Origin: Faucicola osloensis_C
GTDB lineage: Bacteria > Pseudomonadota > Gammaproteobacteria > Pseudomonadales > Moraxellaceae
NCBI GenBank assembly: GCA_019353055.1
Contig: JABAHL010000009.1
Location: forward strand, 25,908-89,907
DNA length: 64,000 nt
Direction of reading: 5' to 3'
Part shown: piece after piece, positions 45,807 through 54,783 of the stretch
How the letters are laid out: each line of letters begins with the position of its first letter
How positions within the stretch are numbered: the first letter of the stretch is position 1
Notes under the pieces: generated by a model
What the model was told of the DNA's origin: nothing
The model's input: only the letters and a program-made list of their open reading frames with translations
Database searches by the model: none
Made by a program: the position numbers and the translations under genes

Positions 45807-45951
45807 AATTGATTGTAATAGTCTTTTAAATTCAGTTTAATATGGCATCAAGCTCGTTTGCTGTACCATTTTTACTGTCTTCGCTTGCTTTGCTGGTCTT
45901 AAAATGAATTTATTTGACTACAAAATTCTATAATTAAAAATTTTAGCACAG

Positions 45952-47469
45952 TTATAGTAGTGTATTAGATTTTTGTTGTAAGTTAATGAGAGTTTGGTCA
46001 CTTAAGTAATACTGAGTCACCTGATGGGATGGGTAATGGCTATCAATTAATTGGCGTATTGTGTGAGGGCAAAACTGACCGAAATACGCCAGACAACAGG
46101 CTAACATCGCCACACTCCTTGACCAGCCCATGGTACATTGACATAGTATCAGTACAGGCGCATCATCAGATTGTGTGCCTAAGGTCTGACTAACAGACGC
46201 TAAAAAATGCACAAGGCTAGTTATATCTAAACTGTCAAAGGGCTGCAAATCCAAGAGCGGTAGATAGTGATAGGTCAATATTGCTGTCGGCTGCGTCTGT
46301 TTTAATTGCCAAAAACTTGATGATATTTCACTAGTAACGTCTAGCCAGACTATTTTTTGATATTTACTGAAAAAATGCGTGAGATTCGCAGTTTCAGCAT
46401 TGCTAAGTTTTGGGCTAGCGCATATCTCGATAGTTTGATGATAAAACTGACATTGAATAGTTTCTCGCTCAGTAAAAGGCGTTAATCGATTACACTTTGT
46501 CATGATTTGCCAAAGCAAGTAATAACTCGCACAAATGGGCAATTGTAGGATATAGGCAAAATTGGTTAAATGACCATCGGGATTCTTCGAAAAAATTCGT
46601 TTATTTAGCTCGACATTAGACTTAACATATAAAAAGCTCAGCAACCCAAAACTAAACAGCCAACAATAAGCAAAAAACTTAATAGTGATTGGGTAAATTG
46701 GGTTATCAAAACGGATAAACAAAGTAGGCAAGCTTGCCATTATAAGAAACCCTGAAACGGCAAGTACAAGATAGCGAATGACCAGTTTTTGACTAGTCGA
46801 ATCTAACTTGTCGCTGATACGCCTTTCAATCCATAGCACGAAGATTGCCAATATCAATCCGCCCAACACATCAAGGAGATGATGTTGCCAAGTAAATAAT
46901 GTGGAAACTGCAATTCCAGCGCATAAACAGATTAAACTAAGTCGATAGGCTATTAAACGGTTGTGAAAAACAGCGATTGGCGTCCAAAGCGATACTAATA
47001 GTAGCACTGCATAACTAACATGCAAAGACGGAAATTGATTATAAGGCTTATCGACGGCATGTAGCAGCGCAAACGCAAATCGCCAATTAATACCTAAGTT
47101 TTGATAGGCGATATCAGCATCAGGTAACTGAAACGAAAACTTGAGCGGTATCCAGTAAAAGCAAAGACAGGCTAAAACGGTGGTGAGTAATAATCTTAAT
47201 GTTAATCGCTGTAAAGCTTTATTGGTATCAGTGATAAAAAAACTAACAATCAAGAGCCACAACGAGCAACTATAAGGCAAAATCATGCTTGGTATAAAGG
47301 CTATTTGACTATCAAAACCGCTCGCCACATTGCTAATCGGCATATGAGCGGCTAGCTTAGCTGTATAAGCATTAGTTAAGTTATATAGGCAATTAAAGAC
47401 TGCAAAAAATCCTATCAAATGGCCAAATCGCGTCTTAAGGTAGTGTTCAAAAAACTGTGTCATTCCCAT
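45952..47469 (-). CDS. PAP2 / dual-specificity phosphatase membrane protein (YnbD-like), IS-derived start
   Basis: Membrane protein of 505 aa with an N-terminal PAP2 domain (KPYNQFPSLHVSYAVLLLVS and TWQHHLLDVLGGLILAIFV, containing the PSLH and HHxxD-type motifs) and a C-terminal cysteine phosphatase domain (ILCQCTMGWSRSVAMLACC, a C-x5-R loop). That pairing is YnbD. It could remove a phosphate from the phospholipid made by the neighbouring enzymes. The first ~11 residues (MGMTQFFEHYL) are encoded by the inverted repeat of the IS256 element, so the native N-terminus is lost and the ORF is chimeric. Confidence 0.8.
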   Translation of the reverse strand: MGMTQFFEHYLKTRFGHLIGFFAVFNCLYNLTNAYTAKLAAHMPISNVASGFDSQIAFIPSMILPYSCSLWLLIVSFFITDTNKALQRLTLRLLLTTVLACLCFYWIPLKFSFQLPDADIAYQNLGINWRFAFALLHAVDKPYNQFPSLHVSYAVLLLVSLWTPIAVFHNRLIAYRLSLICLCAGIAVSTLFTWQHHLLDVLGGLILAIFVLWIERRISDKLDSTSQKLVIRYLVLAVSGFLIMASLPTLFIRFDNPIYPITIKFFAYCWLFSFGLLSFLYVKSNVELNKRIFSKNPDGHLTNFAYILQLPICASYYLLWQIMTKCNRLTPFTERETIQCQFYHQTIEICASPKLSNAETANLTHFFSKYQKIVWLDVTSEISSSFWQLKQTQPTAILTYHYLPLLDLQPFDSLDITSLVHFLASVSQTLGTQSDDAPVLILCQCTMGWSRSVAMLACCLAYFGQFCPHTIRQLIDSHYPSHQVTQYYLSDQTLINLQQKSNTLL

Positions 47470-48734
47470 AAACTGTCAAATAAAACAGGAATGACACCAT
47501 GCAAAACTTTGACTTTAACGAAGCCTTAAAAGCGATTCAATCAGGAAAGCCTATTACAGGCAGTGATGGGGTACTAGCTCCACTCATCAAACAACTTACC
47601 GAAGCTGCCCTATCAGCTGAGATAGACAGCTACCTTGAGCAGAATCCTACTGGCAACCGCCGTAATGGCTACAGCAAAAAGACCGTTAAATCAGCCGTTG
47701 GTAGCTTTGAACTTGAAACACCTCGTGACCGCAATGGGGAATACGAGCCTGTTTTGGTTAAGAAGCACCAAACCAAACTTACGCCTGAGATTGATAACCG
47801 CATTCTCTCTCTATTCTCGCATGGCATGAGCTATGGGGCAATCAAAGACCACATCGCTGAGATTTACCAATTGGAAGTCTCTGAAGCCACCATTAGCAGT
47901 ATCACTGACCAGCTTATCCCACAGCTTAAAGCATGGCAATCCCGTCCTTTGGACAGCGTCTATCCGTTTGTCTGGCTCGATGCTATTCACTATAAGGTTA
48001 AAGACGAAGGACGCTATGTCAATAAAGCCGTTTACACGCTGTTAGCACTGAATACCGAGGGTCACAAAGAACTCATTGGTTTGTACTGCTCCGAGAGCGA
48101 AGGAGCTAATTACTGGCTATCGGTGCTCACTGATTTGCACAATCGTGGCGTACAAGATATTCTGATTGCCTGTGTCGATGGGCTTAAAGGCTTCCCTGAA
48201 GCCATACAGGCTATCTTTCCTAATACCGAGGTACAACTATGTGTGATTCACCAAATCCGTAACAGTATTCGTTATGTCGCAAGTAAAGATCAGAAAGCTT
48301 TCATGCGTGATTTAAAGCCTGTCTATAAGGCAATCAATAAAGATTCGGCTGAACTGGCTTTAGATGAGCTTGATAGACTCTGGGGCAGTAAGTACCCTGC
48401 TGTGATTGCTTCTTGGCGAGACAAATGGCATTTGCTTTCTGCTTATTTCAAGTACCCCGATGCGGTCAGAAAGCCGATTTATACGACCAATGCGGTTGAA
48501 GCGGTACATCGCCAATTTCGTAAGCTAACTAAAACTAAAGGGGCTTTCCCTAATGAAACCAGCTTGCTTAAACTTTTATATGTTGGTATGTTAAATGCGT
48601 CAGAGAAATGGACGATGCCGATTAATAATTGGGGACAAACCATGATGCAGTTGTCTATCCATTTCCCTGGTCGATTAGATGCTGTAATGAGCCTCTAATT
48701 TAATTTATCCTGACACAGAATTTTGAACGCCCTC
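47439..48734. mobile_element. IS256-family insertion sequence with 8-bp target duplication
   Basis: 1296 bp bounded by imperfect inverted repeats (left GGTAGTGTTCAAAAAACTGT, right end reading TTTTGAACGCCCTC). CGTCTTAA occurs at 47431-47438 and at 48735-48742, an exact 8-bp duplication. The left end overlaps the start of the ynbD-like frame. Confidence 0.93.
47499..48698 (+). CDS. IS256-family (Mutator-type) transposase
   Basis: Intact 399-residue DDE transposase. Recognised by LTEAALSAEIDSYLEQNPTG and NGYSKKTVKSAVGSFELETP near the N-terminus, VWLDAIHYKVKDEGRYVNKA (first Asp), ACVDGLKGFPEAIQAIFPNT (second), the C-x2-H motif in VQLCVIHQIRNSIRYVA and TTNAVEAVHRQFRKLTKTKG (Glu). AGGA precedes the ATG. 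With intact ends and target repeats, this is probably the most recent and still active IS in the window. Confidence 0.95.
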   Translation: MQNFDFNEALKAIQSGKPITGSDGVLAPLIKQLTEAALSAEIDSYLEQNPTGNRRNGYSKKTVKSAVGSFELETPRDRNGEYEPVLVKKHQTKLTPEIDNRILSLFSHGMSYGAIKDHIAEIYQLEVSEATISSITDQLIPQLKAWQSRPLDSVYPFVWLDAIHYKVKDEGRYVNKAVYTLLALNTEGHKELIGLYCSESEGANYWLSVLTDLHNRGVQDILIACVDGLKGFPEAIQAIFPNTEVQLCVIHQIRNSIRYVASKDQKAFMRDLKPVYKAINKDSAELALDELDRLWGSKYPAVIASWRDKWHLLSAYFKYPDAVRKPIYTTNAVEAVHRQFRKLTKTKGAFPNETSLLKLLYVGMLNASEKWTMPINNWGQTMMQLSIHFPGRLDAVMSL

Positions 48735-48742
48735 CGTCTTAA

Positions 48743-49135
48743 TCGTGGGGTGGTTTTGCGACATTTTCCTTTAGAGCCTTAACAGCCAATGCTTTACGCT
48801 CGACTACAGGCACTATAGCTTTTTTATAATTTCTGCCTGCAATTGAGATTTTAAGCTGAGTTCAGCATACATTTGCTTGAGCCTGCGGTTTTCTTCTTCA
48901 AGTTCTTTTAATCATTTGACATCCGAGGCTTCCATGCTACCGTATTTGGCTTTAACTACGCTAGTGCTTCGCCTTGCGTCACTAAAACAGTCCCCCGGAC
49001 TGTTTCTTAACGTGACTCATTATAAAACGTCGAGCTCGCTATGCCATGCTGACGACATAGTTCTTTTACTGGCACACCCGCATCGGCTTCTTTTAAAATC
49101 GATACGATCTGGCTTTCTGTCATTCGTTTGCTCAT
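48743..49135 (-). pseudogene. IS3-type orfA remnant with a palindromic insert
   Basis: From ATG 49135 it reads MSKRMTESQIVSILKEADAG then VPVKELCRQHGIASSTFYN, the helix-turn-helix of IS3/IS2-type OrfA. The expected W-K-x-K-Y-G is split by insert P9, after which KAKYGSMEASDVK and LKELEEENRRLKQMYAELSL continue in a damaged frame to the IS256 target site. The orfB part is missing. Confidence 0.8.
48955..49018 (-). repeat. Palindromic insert P9, variant core
   Basis: The gene strand has AAACAGTCCGGGGGACTGTT in place of the AAGCACTGCTT core of the other inserts, followed by GTGACGCAAGGCGAAGC, a tail like that of P5. It sits exactly where OrfA should have its Trp after FYN. Confidence 0.7.
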
Positions 49136-49202
49136 GCTAAAACTCCTTATTGTTAGTTTATAAGAAATTCTACGTCTGAGCTGTTTTATTTTAGGGGAGA
49201 GT

Positions 49203-49289
49203 TACATAGTTAGGACTATCTGTTTCTAACGCAAATTTAGTTTGCATTTCAATAATTTGAGATTGGGTAAGCTGAATAGCCATAGACAT
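49203..49289 (-). pseudogene. Truncated start of an unidentified gene
   Basis: ATG 49289 begins MSMAIQLTQSQIIEMQTKFA then LETDSPNY, after which the IS3-type end takes over. It starts 26 bp after the lipoprotein gene on the same strand, so it was probably the next gene of that unit. No family is recognisable from 28 residues. Confidence 0.5.
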
Positions 49290-49315
49290 TATTCCTTTAA
49301 TGATAAAAATTTGAA

Positions 49316-50128
49316 TTAATTTTTTGCTAATGGTGCGATATTCCAAGCATCTAACAATCGCCAAATAGCTGCATCTATTTTTTGAGTTTGGGTAAGATTT
49401 TTACGGTCAGTAATCCACGTAACTGTAATACCACCATAAATTGATTCTCGGATATTGCCCGCATACATAGGAACATCCTGATTAATTGGAATATAAAGCT
49501 CAAAACCCGAAATGATAGGATTAGTGGATGTCCCAAAACATCTTTGATGGTTATAATTACCCTTTTCGCCTTTGAATTTATAGCAAGTGACATCATTAGT
49601 AGTCTTTGCTGAACTTATATCTAAATCAGATATTAATTGCTCTTCAAAGAACTGCTTAGTATTCCATTTATTGTTTGTAGGATTAATAATAACTTTCACT
49701 TGGTCGGGATGATCTAAAGCATCTTGTGCAATGACATCCCTATCCGTTGCCTGCACCCATGAACCATTTAGCATAAGATTAAATTCTAGAGCCTTACCAG
49801 CTAGTATGGGGGTAAATGGTATAACTGAAGATTCTTCTTTACTTAACTTTGGGAATGGCTTAGGTTGATAATCAATCGGAAACTGTCCCAAATAATGTTC
49901 TTGTTCAGGGTGATAAAACTCTTTCTCTCCACGTTCTGTATGATTAGCAGATGAATGTATCCGTCTTTCTCCTAGTTCGGTCTTAATAATCATATTTTCC
50001 CATAGTTTCCAAGTAATTATTTCACCCTTTTCATACGGGTCTTTTTTTTCTAATTTATACATACAACCTGCTTGAATAATACTAACTAGTAGTATCATAA
50101 TACTTGTTATTAAAATTTTTCTAATTTT
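49316..50128 (-). CDS. Putative lipoprotein of unknown function, N-terminus fused to transposase remnant
   Basis: The continuous frame runs from 50248, but its first ~35 residues are transposase sequence. The native part begins near KENKIRKILITSIMILLVSI with lipobox IIQAGC (Cys62 of the long frame), so the product is an exported lipoprotein of about 250 residues. The native start codon seems to have been lost at the junction; ATG 50098 is the nearest internal one but would remove the charged n-region. I recognise no domain. Charged, Trp-containing mature sequence and a nearby Hint-toxin fragment make a toxin-immunity role conceivable but unproven. Confidence 0.6.
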   Translation of the reverse strand, partial: KIRKILITSIMILLVSIIQAGCMYKLEKKDPYEKGEIITWKLWENMIIKTELGERRIHSSANHTERGEKEFYHPEQEHYLGQFPIDYQPKPFPKLSKEESSVIPFTPILAGKALEFNLMLNGSWVQATDRDVIAQDALDHPDQVKVIINPTNNKWNTKQFFEEQLISDLDISSAKTTNDVTCYKFKGEKGNYNHQRCFGTSTNPIISGFELYIPINQDVPMYAGNIRESIYGGITVTWITDRKNLTQTQKIDAAIWRLLDAWNIAPLAKN

Positions 50129-50335
50129 ATTTTCTTTAAATATCTTAGTTCTCTCTCTACCTAAAAAGTTGTTGATGCTGTCATGCCCTATGTCGATGCT
50201 TTCGGCTAATCGTCTGCAGGTCGGGTGTTTGGGTTCGCTAATGAGCATTCCGATGTAGTGTCCTAGTGTGCAATGAGCAGTGCTTGGTCGGCTGAGTTGT
50301 CTTATTAATTTGGTTGTTCTGTGTTTTTCTTTAGC
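50129..50335 (-). pseudogene. Transposase N-terminal remnant, family not identified
   Basis: The minus strand reads TKLIRQLSRPSTAHCTLGHY then IGMLISEPKHPTCRRLAESI and GHDSINNFLGRE, a segment typical of the N-terminus of a DDE transposase (CRRLAE...HDSINNFL). After RERT it passes in frame into the lipoprotein sequence. Nothing upstream remains. Confidence 0.6.
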
Positions 50336-50425
50336 ATATCATGCTTTGTTTGGATAGTGCGTAAGTCTATTAACATAGAAAATTTACGAATAAAATTAGG
50401 GATTGAACCGAACGAATACCAGTTA

Positions 50426-51514
50426 ATGAGTAACTTTAAAAGTAAGGTGTTAGATAATGCTGCTCGACAAGGTATTCACGATGTTAAGGTTATTTTGAAA
50501 TTAGAAAGTGACAGTCCTTTATGGAGTTATAAACAGCGGGAAAAACTTCTAGCTACTGACAAAGATAAGCCGCTCTCGGGTGAGGAATTGAATAAGAAAC
50601 TCTACGATCAAGCTTTTGATATTAAAAAATTAAAAGAAGAAACTACTTATGTTTCGGCTTGTTTTGCTGCGGGTACTCTAGTACACACGGATAAAGGACT
50701 AATACCGATCCAAGATATTAGAGTTGGTGATAAGGTTTTATCAAGAGATGAAAACGATCCAAATGGTGAACTATGTTATAAATCTGTTTTAAAAACAGTT
50801 AAAACACCAAATCAGGAAGTATTTAGATTTACCTACTGTGCAGAAGATCAATATGATGTAATTGAGTCTAATCTTAGTTATGTCATCGCTACTAAAGATC
50901 ACCCATTTTGGAATAATACAGAGGGTAGATGGTGTCCTACGATTGATATGTCGTCAGGAGCTGAAATATTGCTCGCAAATCAAGGTGACATGGAATATTA
51001 CTTCTTAGCTAATAATCAAATTTACCAAACTTGTAACAGCAAAGGAGTCGTTTTTGGTTACTGTAATAATCCATTAAGTGAAACATCACCTATTCAAATC
51101 AAATCAATTTTTGAAATTACATCTGAGCATGTAATTTCATACTTCAACCCGCTAAATCTTGAAACATTTAAACCTAATAATGGTTCAAGCTTAAATTATG
51201 AAGAAAGAAGTGATATAGCTAAATATGCAGAAGGTAAAGCTTTATTGTGTGATGTCTATAATATTGAAGTAGAAGACTATCATACTTATTTTGTTGGTGA
51301 GGAAGGAGTGTGGGTTCACAATACTAATTGTGGTATGGAACAATTACCATATATTCAAAGCCAAATACCTAGCGATGTTGCAATGAGAAATCCCGAGAGA
51401 TCAGATCCTTTACCAGATTATGTGCATTATGGACTTCATGCAAATGCTTCTAGAGAACAAGTTCTGAAATTTTACTCAAATCCTGAAAAGAGATTAGCCA
51501 ATTTATCAAGTTAG
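50426..51514 (+). CDS. Hint-domain fragment of a polymorphic toxin
   Basis: Self-splicing/autocleaving Hint (intein-like) module that in polymorphic toxins releases the C-terminal toxin. The Hint block starts at Cys (codon 50660) with CFAAGTLVHTDKGLIPIQDI, contains IATKDHPFWNNTEGRW and GKALLCDVYNIEVEDYHTYF, and ends VGEEGVWVHNTN, all family marks. After it only ~65 residues remain (MEQLPYIQSQIPSDVAMRNP and so on), too short to identify a toxin. The frame is open from a GTG at 50321, but the N-terminal delivery part (CdiA, Rhs or similar) is absent. It is an orphan toxin end. Confidence 0.75.
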   Translation: MSNFKSKVLDNAARQGIHDVKVILKLESDSPLWSYKQREKLLATDKDKPLSGEELNKKLYDQAFDIKKLKEETTYVSACFAAGTLVHTDKGLIPIQDIRVGDKVLSRDENDPNGELCYKSVLKTVKTPNQEVFRFTYCAEDQYDVIESNLSYVIATKDHPFWNNTEGRWCPTIDMSSGAEILLANQGDMEYYFLANNQIYQTCNSKGVVFGYCNNPLSETSPIQIKSIFEITSEHVISYFNPLNLETFKPNNGSSLNYEERSDIAKYAEGKALLCDVYNIEVEDYHTYFVGEEGVWVHNTNCGMEQLPYIQSQIPSDVAMRNPERSDPLPDYVHYGLHANASREQVLKFYSNPEKRLANLSS

Positions 51515-51549
51515 CTAATCTCAGTATTTCATCAAGTCAGGGGTTACCC

Positions 51550-51647
51550 CAGAATTCGGAGAAAATAGTACGTTAAGGAATTTAGTCGAGTATTTTTAAA
51601 ATTGATAAAGGTCAAGGTGTCTAAAAAACGTCCGTTTTTTAGACACT
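51550..51647 (+). repeat. Dispersed repeat, copy B, ending in a strong hairpin
   Basis: CAGAATTCGGAGAAAATAGT followed by ACGTTAAGGAATTTAGTCGA, near-identical to copy A. It ends in GTGTCTAAAAAACG-TC-CGTTTTTTAGACAC, a perfect 14-bp stem that looks like a terminator for either strand. It lies just after the Hint gene. From 51648 to 51802 I see nothing else. Confidence 0.75.
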
Positions 51648-51802
51648 TCATTCCGCGCAAAAAACAGGGACTTTTGGCCTGTGTTTTTGTAAATCAAGTT
51701 GTCTATAAAATAACGTCAAGTAAACCAATTGATAGCGCTTATCAGAAAACTTCAATTACATTCACTGGAGGCTGAAGAGTAGTTACTAGAAGAGTTTAAG
51801 TA

Positions 51803-51937
51803 CTATACCAAATGAGCAATCTCATCAATTAGCTCGGGTTTTCTGGCCAATAATTTAAGCAAAACTTCTGCTGAACCACTCGGTTTGCGCTGACCTTGCT
51901 CCCAAGACTTTAGCGTATTGACCGAAATACCAAAATT
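51803..51937 (-). pseudogene. XRE-type antitoxin C-terminal remnant
   Basis: The minus strand reads FGISVNTLKSWEQGQRKPSG then SAEVLLKLLARKPELIDEIA and HLV before TAG 51803. This is the recognition helix and tail of a HigA/MqsA/NadS-like antitoxin. The first half is missing and the frame begins at the fic stop codon. No cognate toxin is left. Confidence 0.72.
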
Positions 51938-53074
51938 TTAACTATTATCGTTAGCGCTTAGCTCATAGCTTTGACTACGCCCAGACGCTGCAGATTTAAT
52001 CAGTATGCCCTTATCGACCAAATCATTAATATCTCGCAAAGCCGTATCTGGCGATGTTTTGGTCATCATAGCCCATTTCTTGGTGGTCAATTTACCAAAA
52101 AAATCCCCCCACAATCGATTAATCATCATCACTTGGCGTTCATTAAACGTTGTATACCGATGCGTATGCCAAAATTGGGCTTTATCAACCGTCCTTTGGG
52201 TACGAGTGAGTGCCATCGTTAAAGCCTGTTCAAGCGTTTGTAAAAACCAAACTAACCAGTCTGTCACGGACGTTAAGCCTTTTTGAGTGGATTCCAAAAT
52301 CGTATAATACTCTGACCAAGTTGCTAAAATTTGAGCTGACATACTATAGAAACGCCTGCCACTGCCATCGCTTTTAGCGAGCATACGCTCGGTAATCGCC
52401 CGAGTTAAACGCCCATTGCCATCTTCAAAGGGATGCAGGGTCACAAACCATAAATGTGCAATACCGGCTTTAATAGTCAAATCTAAATCTGGTTGCTCCT
52501 CATTATACCAAGCAATAGATTTAGCCAATTCATCTGGCAATAGTTGTGCTGCTGGCGCCTCAAAATGCACTTTAGTGCGACCATAGCCCCCTGATACCAC
52601 TTGCATGGCACCTGTGCGATCATCTCGAAGTCTGCCCGCCTGTATTTTATATAACCCACTAAAACCCGTGGGAAATAACGCCCGATGCCAAGCAAAGATT
52701 TCATCGAGCGTCAGTGGTTGGTTAAAATAAAAACTGGCTCTTAACATCATCTCTACAATAGCATCGATTTCTCGAGTGGGTGTTACCAGGGTATCCGGGT
52801 CGTATAGGTATTCAATGCCTAAATGCCGAGCAACCGATGAGCGTACCTGCTCATTATTGAGTATCTCCCCTTCTATCTCAGATGTTTTAATCACTTCAAG
52901 CGTCACAGCATCCAATTGGGCTTCAAGCGTTAACTCAAATCCCAAGCTTTGCATTTGTCCCAAAAGTTTACCTTGTAATAGACGCACATTAGCGACCAAT
53001 GGTAACAACTGATTACTATCAATTTGCCAATCGGTCCAGTTGGGATATTCGTGAATGTATTTTTTATAGTGCAT
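51938..53074 (-). CDS. Fic-domain protein (AMPylase), class II
   Basis: Cytosolic enzyme expected to transfer AMP to a target protein. From ATG 53074 (frame open to 53119) it is 378 aa: DUF4172-type N-terminus (YIHEYPNWTDWQIDSNQLLP), an inhibitory-helix motif TSEIEGE that fits [S/T]-x3-E-[G/N], and the Fic core HPFEDGNGRLTRAITERMLA (H-x-F-x-D-G-N-G-R complete). The C-terminus is a winged-helix-like region (TSPDTALRDINDLVDKGILI). The motif set indicates an active enzyme held in check by its own helix. It lies beside a DUF4143 ATPase, 96 bp downstream of that gene. Confidence 0.9.
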   Translation of the reverse strand: MHYKKYIHEYPNWTDWQIDSNQLLPLVANVRLLQGKLLGQMQSLGFELTLEAQLDAVTLEVIKTSEIEGEILNNEQVRSSVARHLGIEYLYDPDTLVTPTREIDAIVEMMLRASFYFNQPLTLDEIFAWHRALFPTGFSGLYKIQAGRLRDDRTGAMQVVSGGYGRTKVHFEAPAAQLLPDELAKSIAWYNEEQPDLDLTIKAGIAHLWFVTLHPFEDGNGRLTRAITERMLAKSDGSGRRFYSMSAQILATWSEYYTILESTQKGLTSVTDWLVWFLQTLEQALTMALTRTQRTVDKAQFWHTHRYTTFNERQVMMINRLWGDFFGKLTTKKWAMMTKTSPDTALRDINDLVDKGILIKSAASGRSQSYELSANDNS

Positions 53075-53170
53075 CAATTTTATAAAGTAAGTCATAGATG
53101 CGGTAATTATAGCAAACAATTACCGCAAAATATGCGGAGAATAATTGATTTTATATTAATTGATTTTTGT

Positions 53171-54373
53171 TTAGTCATCAGATTCTAACAACCAATCCAC
53201 AATATAAATCAGTGGAATACCGTCAATTTGGCGACGCTCATCATACTTTCCTGTAATGACTATCTTTTTATGATTATCTCGTATATGTAATAAATTATCC
53301 GTTTCATGGGTATTCTCTGGGATTTGATAAGTCACTTGCACATACAGCAATTCATCCGCCCTGCGAGCCACAAAATCAATTTCTTTACTGTCTAAACGAC
53401 CCACATCTAAGGTATAGCCCCGTCTTAATAGCTCCAAAAATACAATATTTTCCAACCGATTGGCATAATTTGCCGCTTTTTTACCAATTGCATGACGCCT
53501 TAAGCCATTATCAACAATAAAGTATTTGGCATTGGTCTTAAGATACCCCTTACCACGGATATCATATTGCTGCACCTTATAAAACAAAAACGCATTTTCT
53601 AATAACTCAAGATATTTACTAATGGTATGATTCGAGGTTGGCACTCGCTCACTGGTCAATGTGTTACTGATTTTGCTTGGATTAACTAACTGCCCGACAT
53701 TATCAGCTAAAAATAAAATGACGCTTTTTAAAATATGGGTATCTTTCACCCCTGCCCGATGCGCAATATCATTGAGCACAATCGAATCAAAAATTCCTGA
53801 TAAGATGGTATCCTTTAAAGGCTCATCTGCCATAACAACACTGGGAAACCCGCCGTATTGTTCATACTCAAGGTAATATTTATCAACCAACCTAGAATCC
53901 ACAGGTACTTGCTTAGCTAACAGATACTCTCTAAAGGACAAGGGATAAATGTTAATCGCCACATAGCGACCGCTTAATAAAGTCGCCAATTCCCCAGAGA
54001 GTAAATTGGCATTAGAGCCTGTAATCACAATATCGCTATTAAAGCTAACTCGGACCACATTAATAATTTTTTGCCATCCGTCTACAAATTGGATTTCATC
54101 AAATAACAAATAGACCTTATTTTCACTGCCTTTAAGTTTTTCATTCATTAATTGGCTAAAATCATCCGCATTTTTGACCCACTGGTACTCAAAACTCTCA
54201 AAATTCAGATAAATAATATTTTCTGCACTAATTTGTTGAGACAACAAATAATCTCGATATTGCATCAATAAAACAGATTTACCAGAACGGCGAACCCCGG
54301 TTATCACTTTTATAAAATCTGAATCTTTAAATTGAATCAGTTGCTGTAAATAATTTTCTCGAGAAATCATCAA
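53171..54373 (-). CDS. AAA ATPase with DUF4143 domain
   Basis: P-loop ATPase of 400 aa. The Walker A GVRRSGKS is at residues 26-33, Walker B VYLLFDEIQFVDGW follows, and the sensor-like segment DIVITGSNANLLSGELATLL is conserved. The C-terminal half is the DUF4143 nuclease-like fold (GLRRHAIGKKAANYANRLEN, ELLRRGYTLDVGRLDSKEID with the E-x-D pair, FVARR). The family is widespread and often mobile, with uncertain function. It starts at 54373; the stretch between it and the plus-strand ATPase genes is a divergent 495-bp AT-rich gap. Confidence 0.88.
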   Translation of the reverse strand: MMISRENYLQQLIQFKDSDFIKVITGVRRSGKSVLLMQYRDYLLSQQISAENIIYLNFESFEYQWVKNADDFSQLMNEKLKGSENKVYLLFDEIQFVDGWQKIINVVRVSFNSDIVITGSNANLLSGELATLLSGRYVAINIYPLSFREYLLAKQVPVDSRLVDKYYLEYEQYGGFPSVVMADEPLKDTILSGIFDSIVLNDIAHRAGVKDTHILKSVILFLADNVGQLVNPSKISNTLTSERVPTSNHTISKYLELLENAFLFYKVQQYDIRGKGYLKTNAKYFIVDNGLRRHAIGKKAANYANRLENIVFLELLRRGYTLDVGRLDSKEIDFVARRADELLYVQVTYQIPENTHETDNLLHIRDNHKKIVITGKYDERRQIDGIPLIYIVDWLLESDD

Positions 54374-54783
54374 TTATCCAATTTAGTCTTTTATTTCCAA
54401 TTTTAGCAAAATTAACAAAATAATAGAAATTAATTTCCAATTAATCTTACAAATCTTAATTAACGGAAAATAAGAGCATATTTTTAGAAAAATATACATT
54501 ATTTGAAGCGTATTTCATTTTATCTAGTTTTTACGGATTTTTTAAAATGAATAATCAATTTATCAGCAAAGAACAAACTTATAAATAAATGTTATAGATT
54601 TTCTTTAAATGTTAATTCAACAAAAACACTTGTTATTGTTGAAAATTAAAACCGCTGATTAAGTCAGCGCTTTTATCACATTCAGATTTCAACAATAAGC
54701 TGTATTATTAATTTCATTCAAAACATTTCAATTATATTTTTTTCATTCAACCATTATTCAAAAATTGTTCTCTATATAAATTT
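54374..54783. other. AT-rich divergent intergenic region
   Basis: About 410 bp without a plausible gene, rich in A/T, lying between the minus-strand DUF4143 ATPase and the palindrome array upstream of the plus-strand ATPases. It should hold both promoters. I could not pick a convincing -35/-10 pair by eye. Confidence 0.4.

Noticed and set aside
50262..50300. AGCACTGCT-like sequence in a transposase remnant, resembling the palindromic inserts
   Set aside because: In the transposase frame it encodes the normal-looking QLSRPSTAHCTLGHY run, with no flanking insert sequence or frame change, so it is a chance match.
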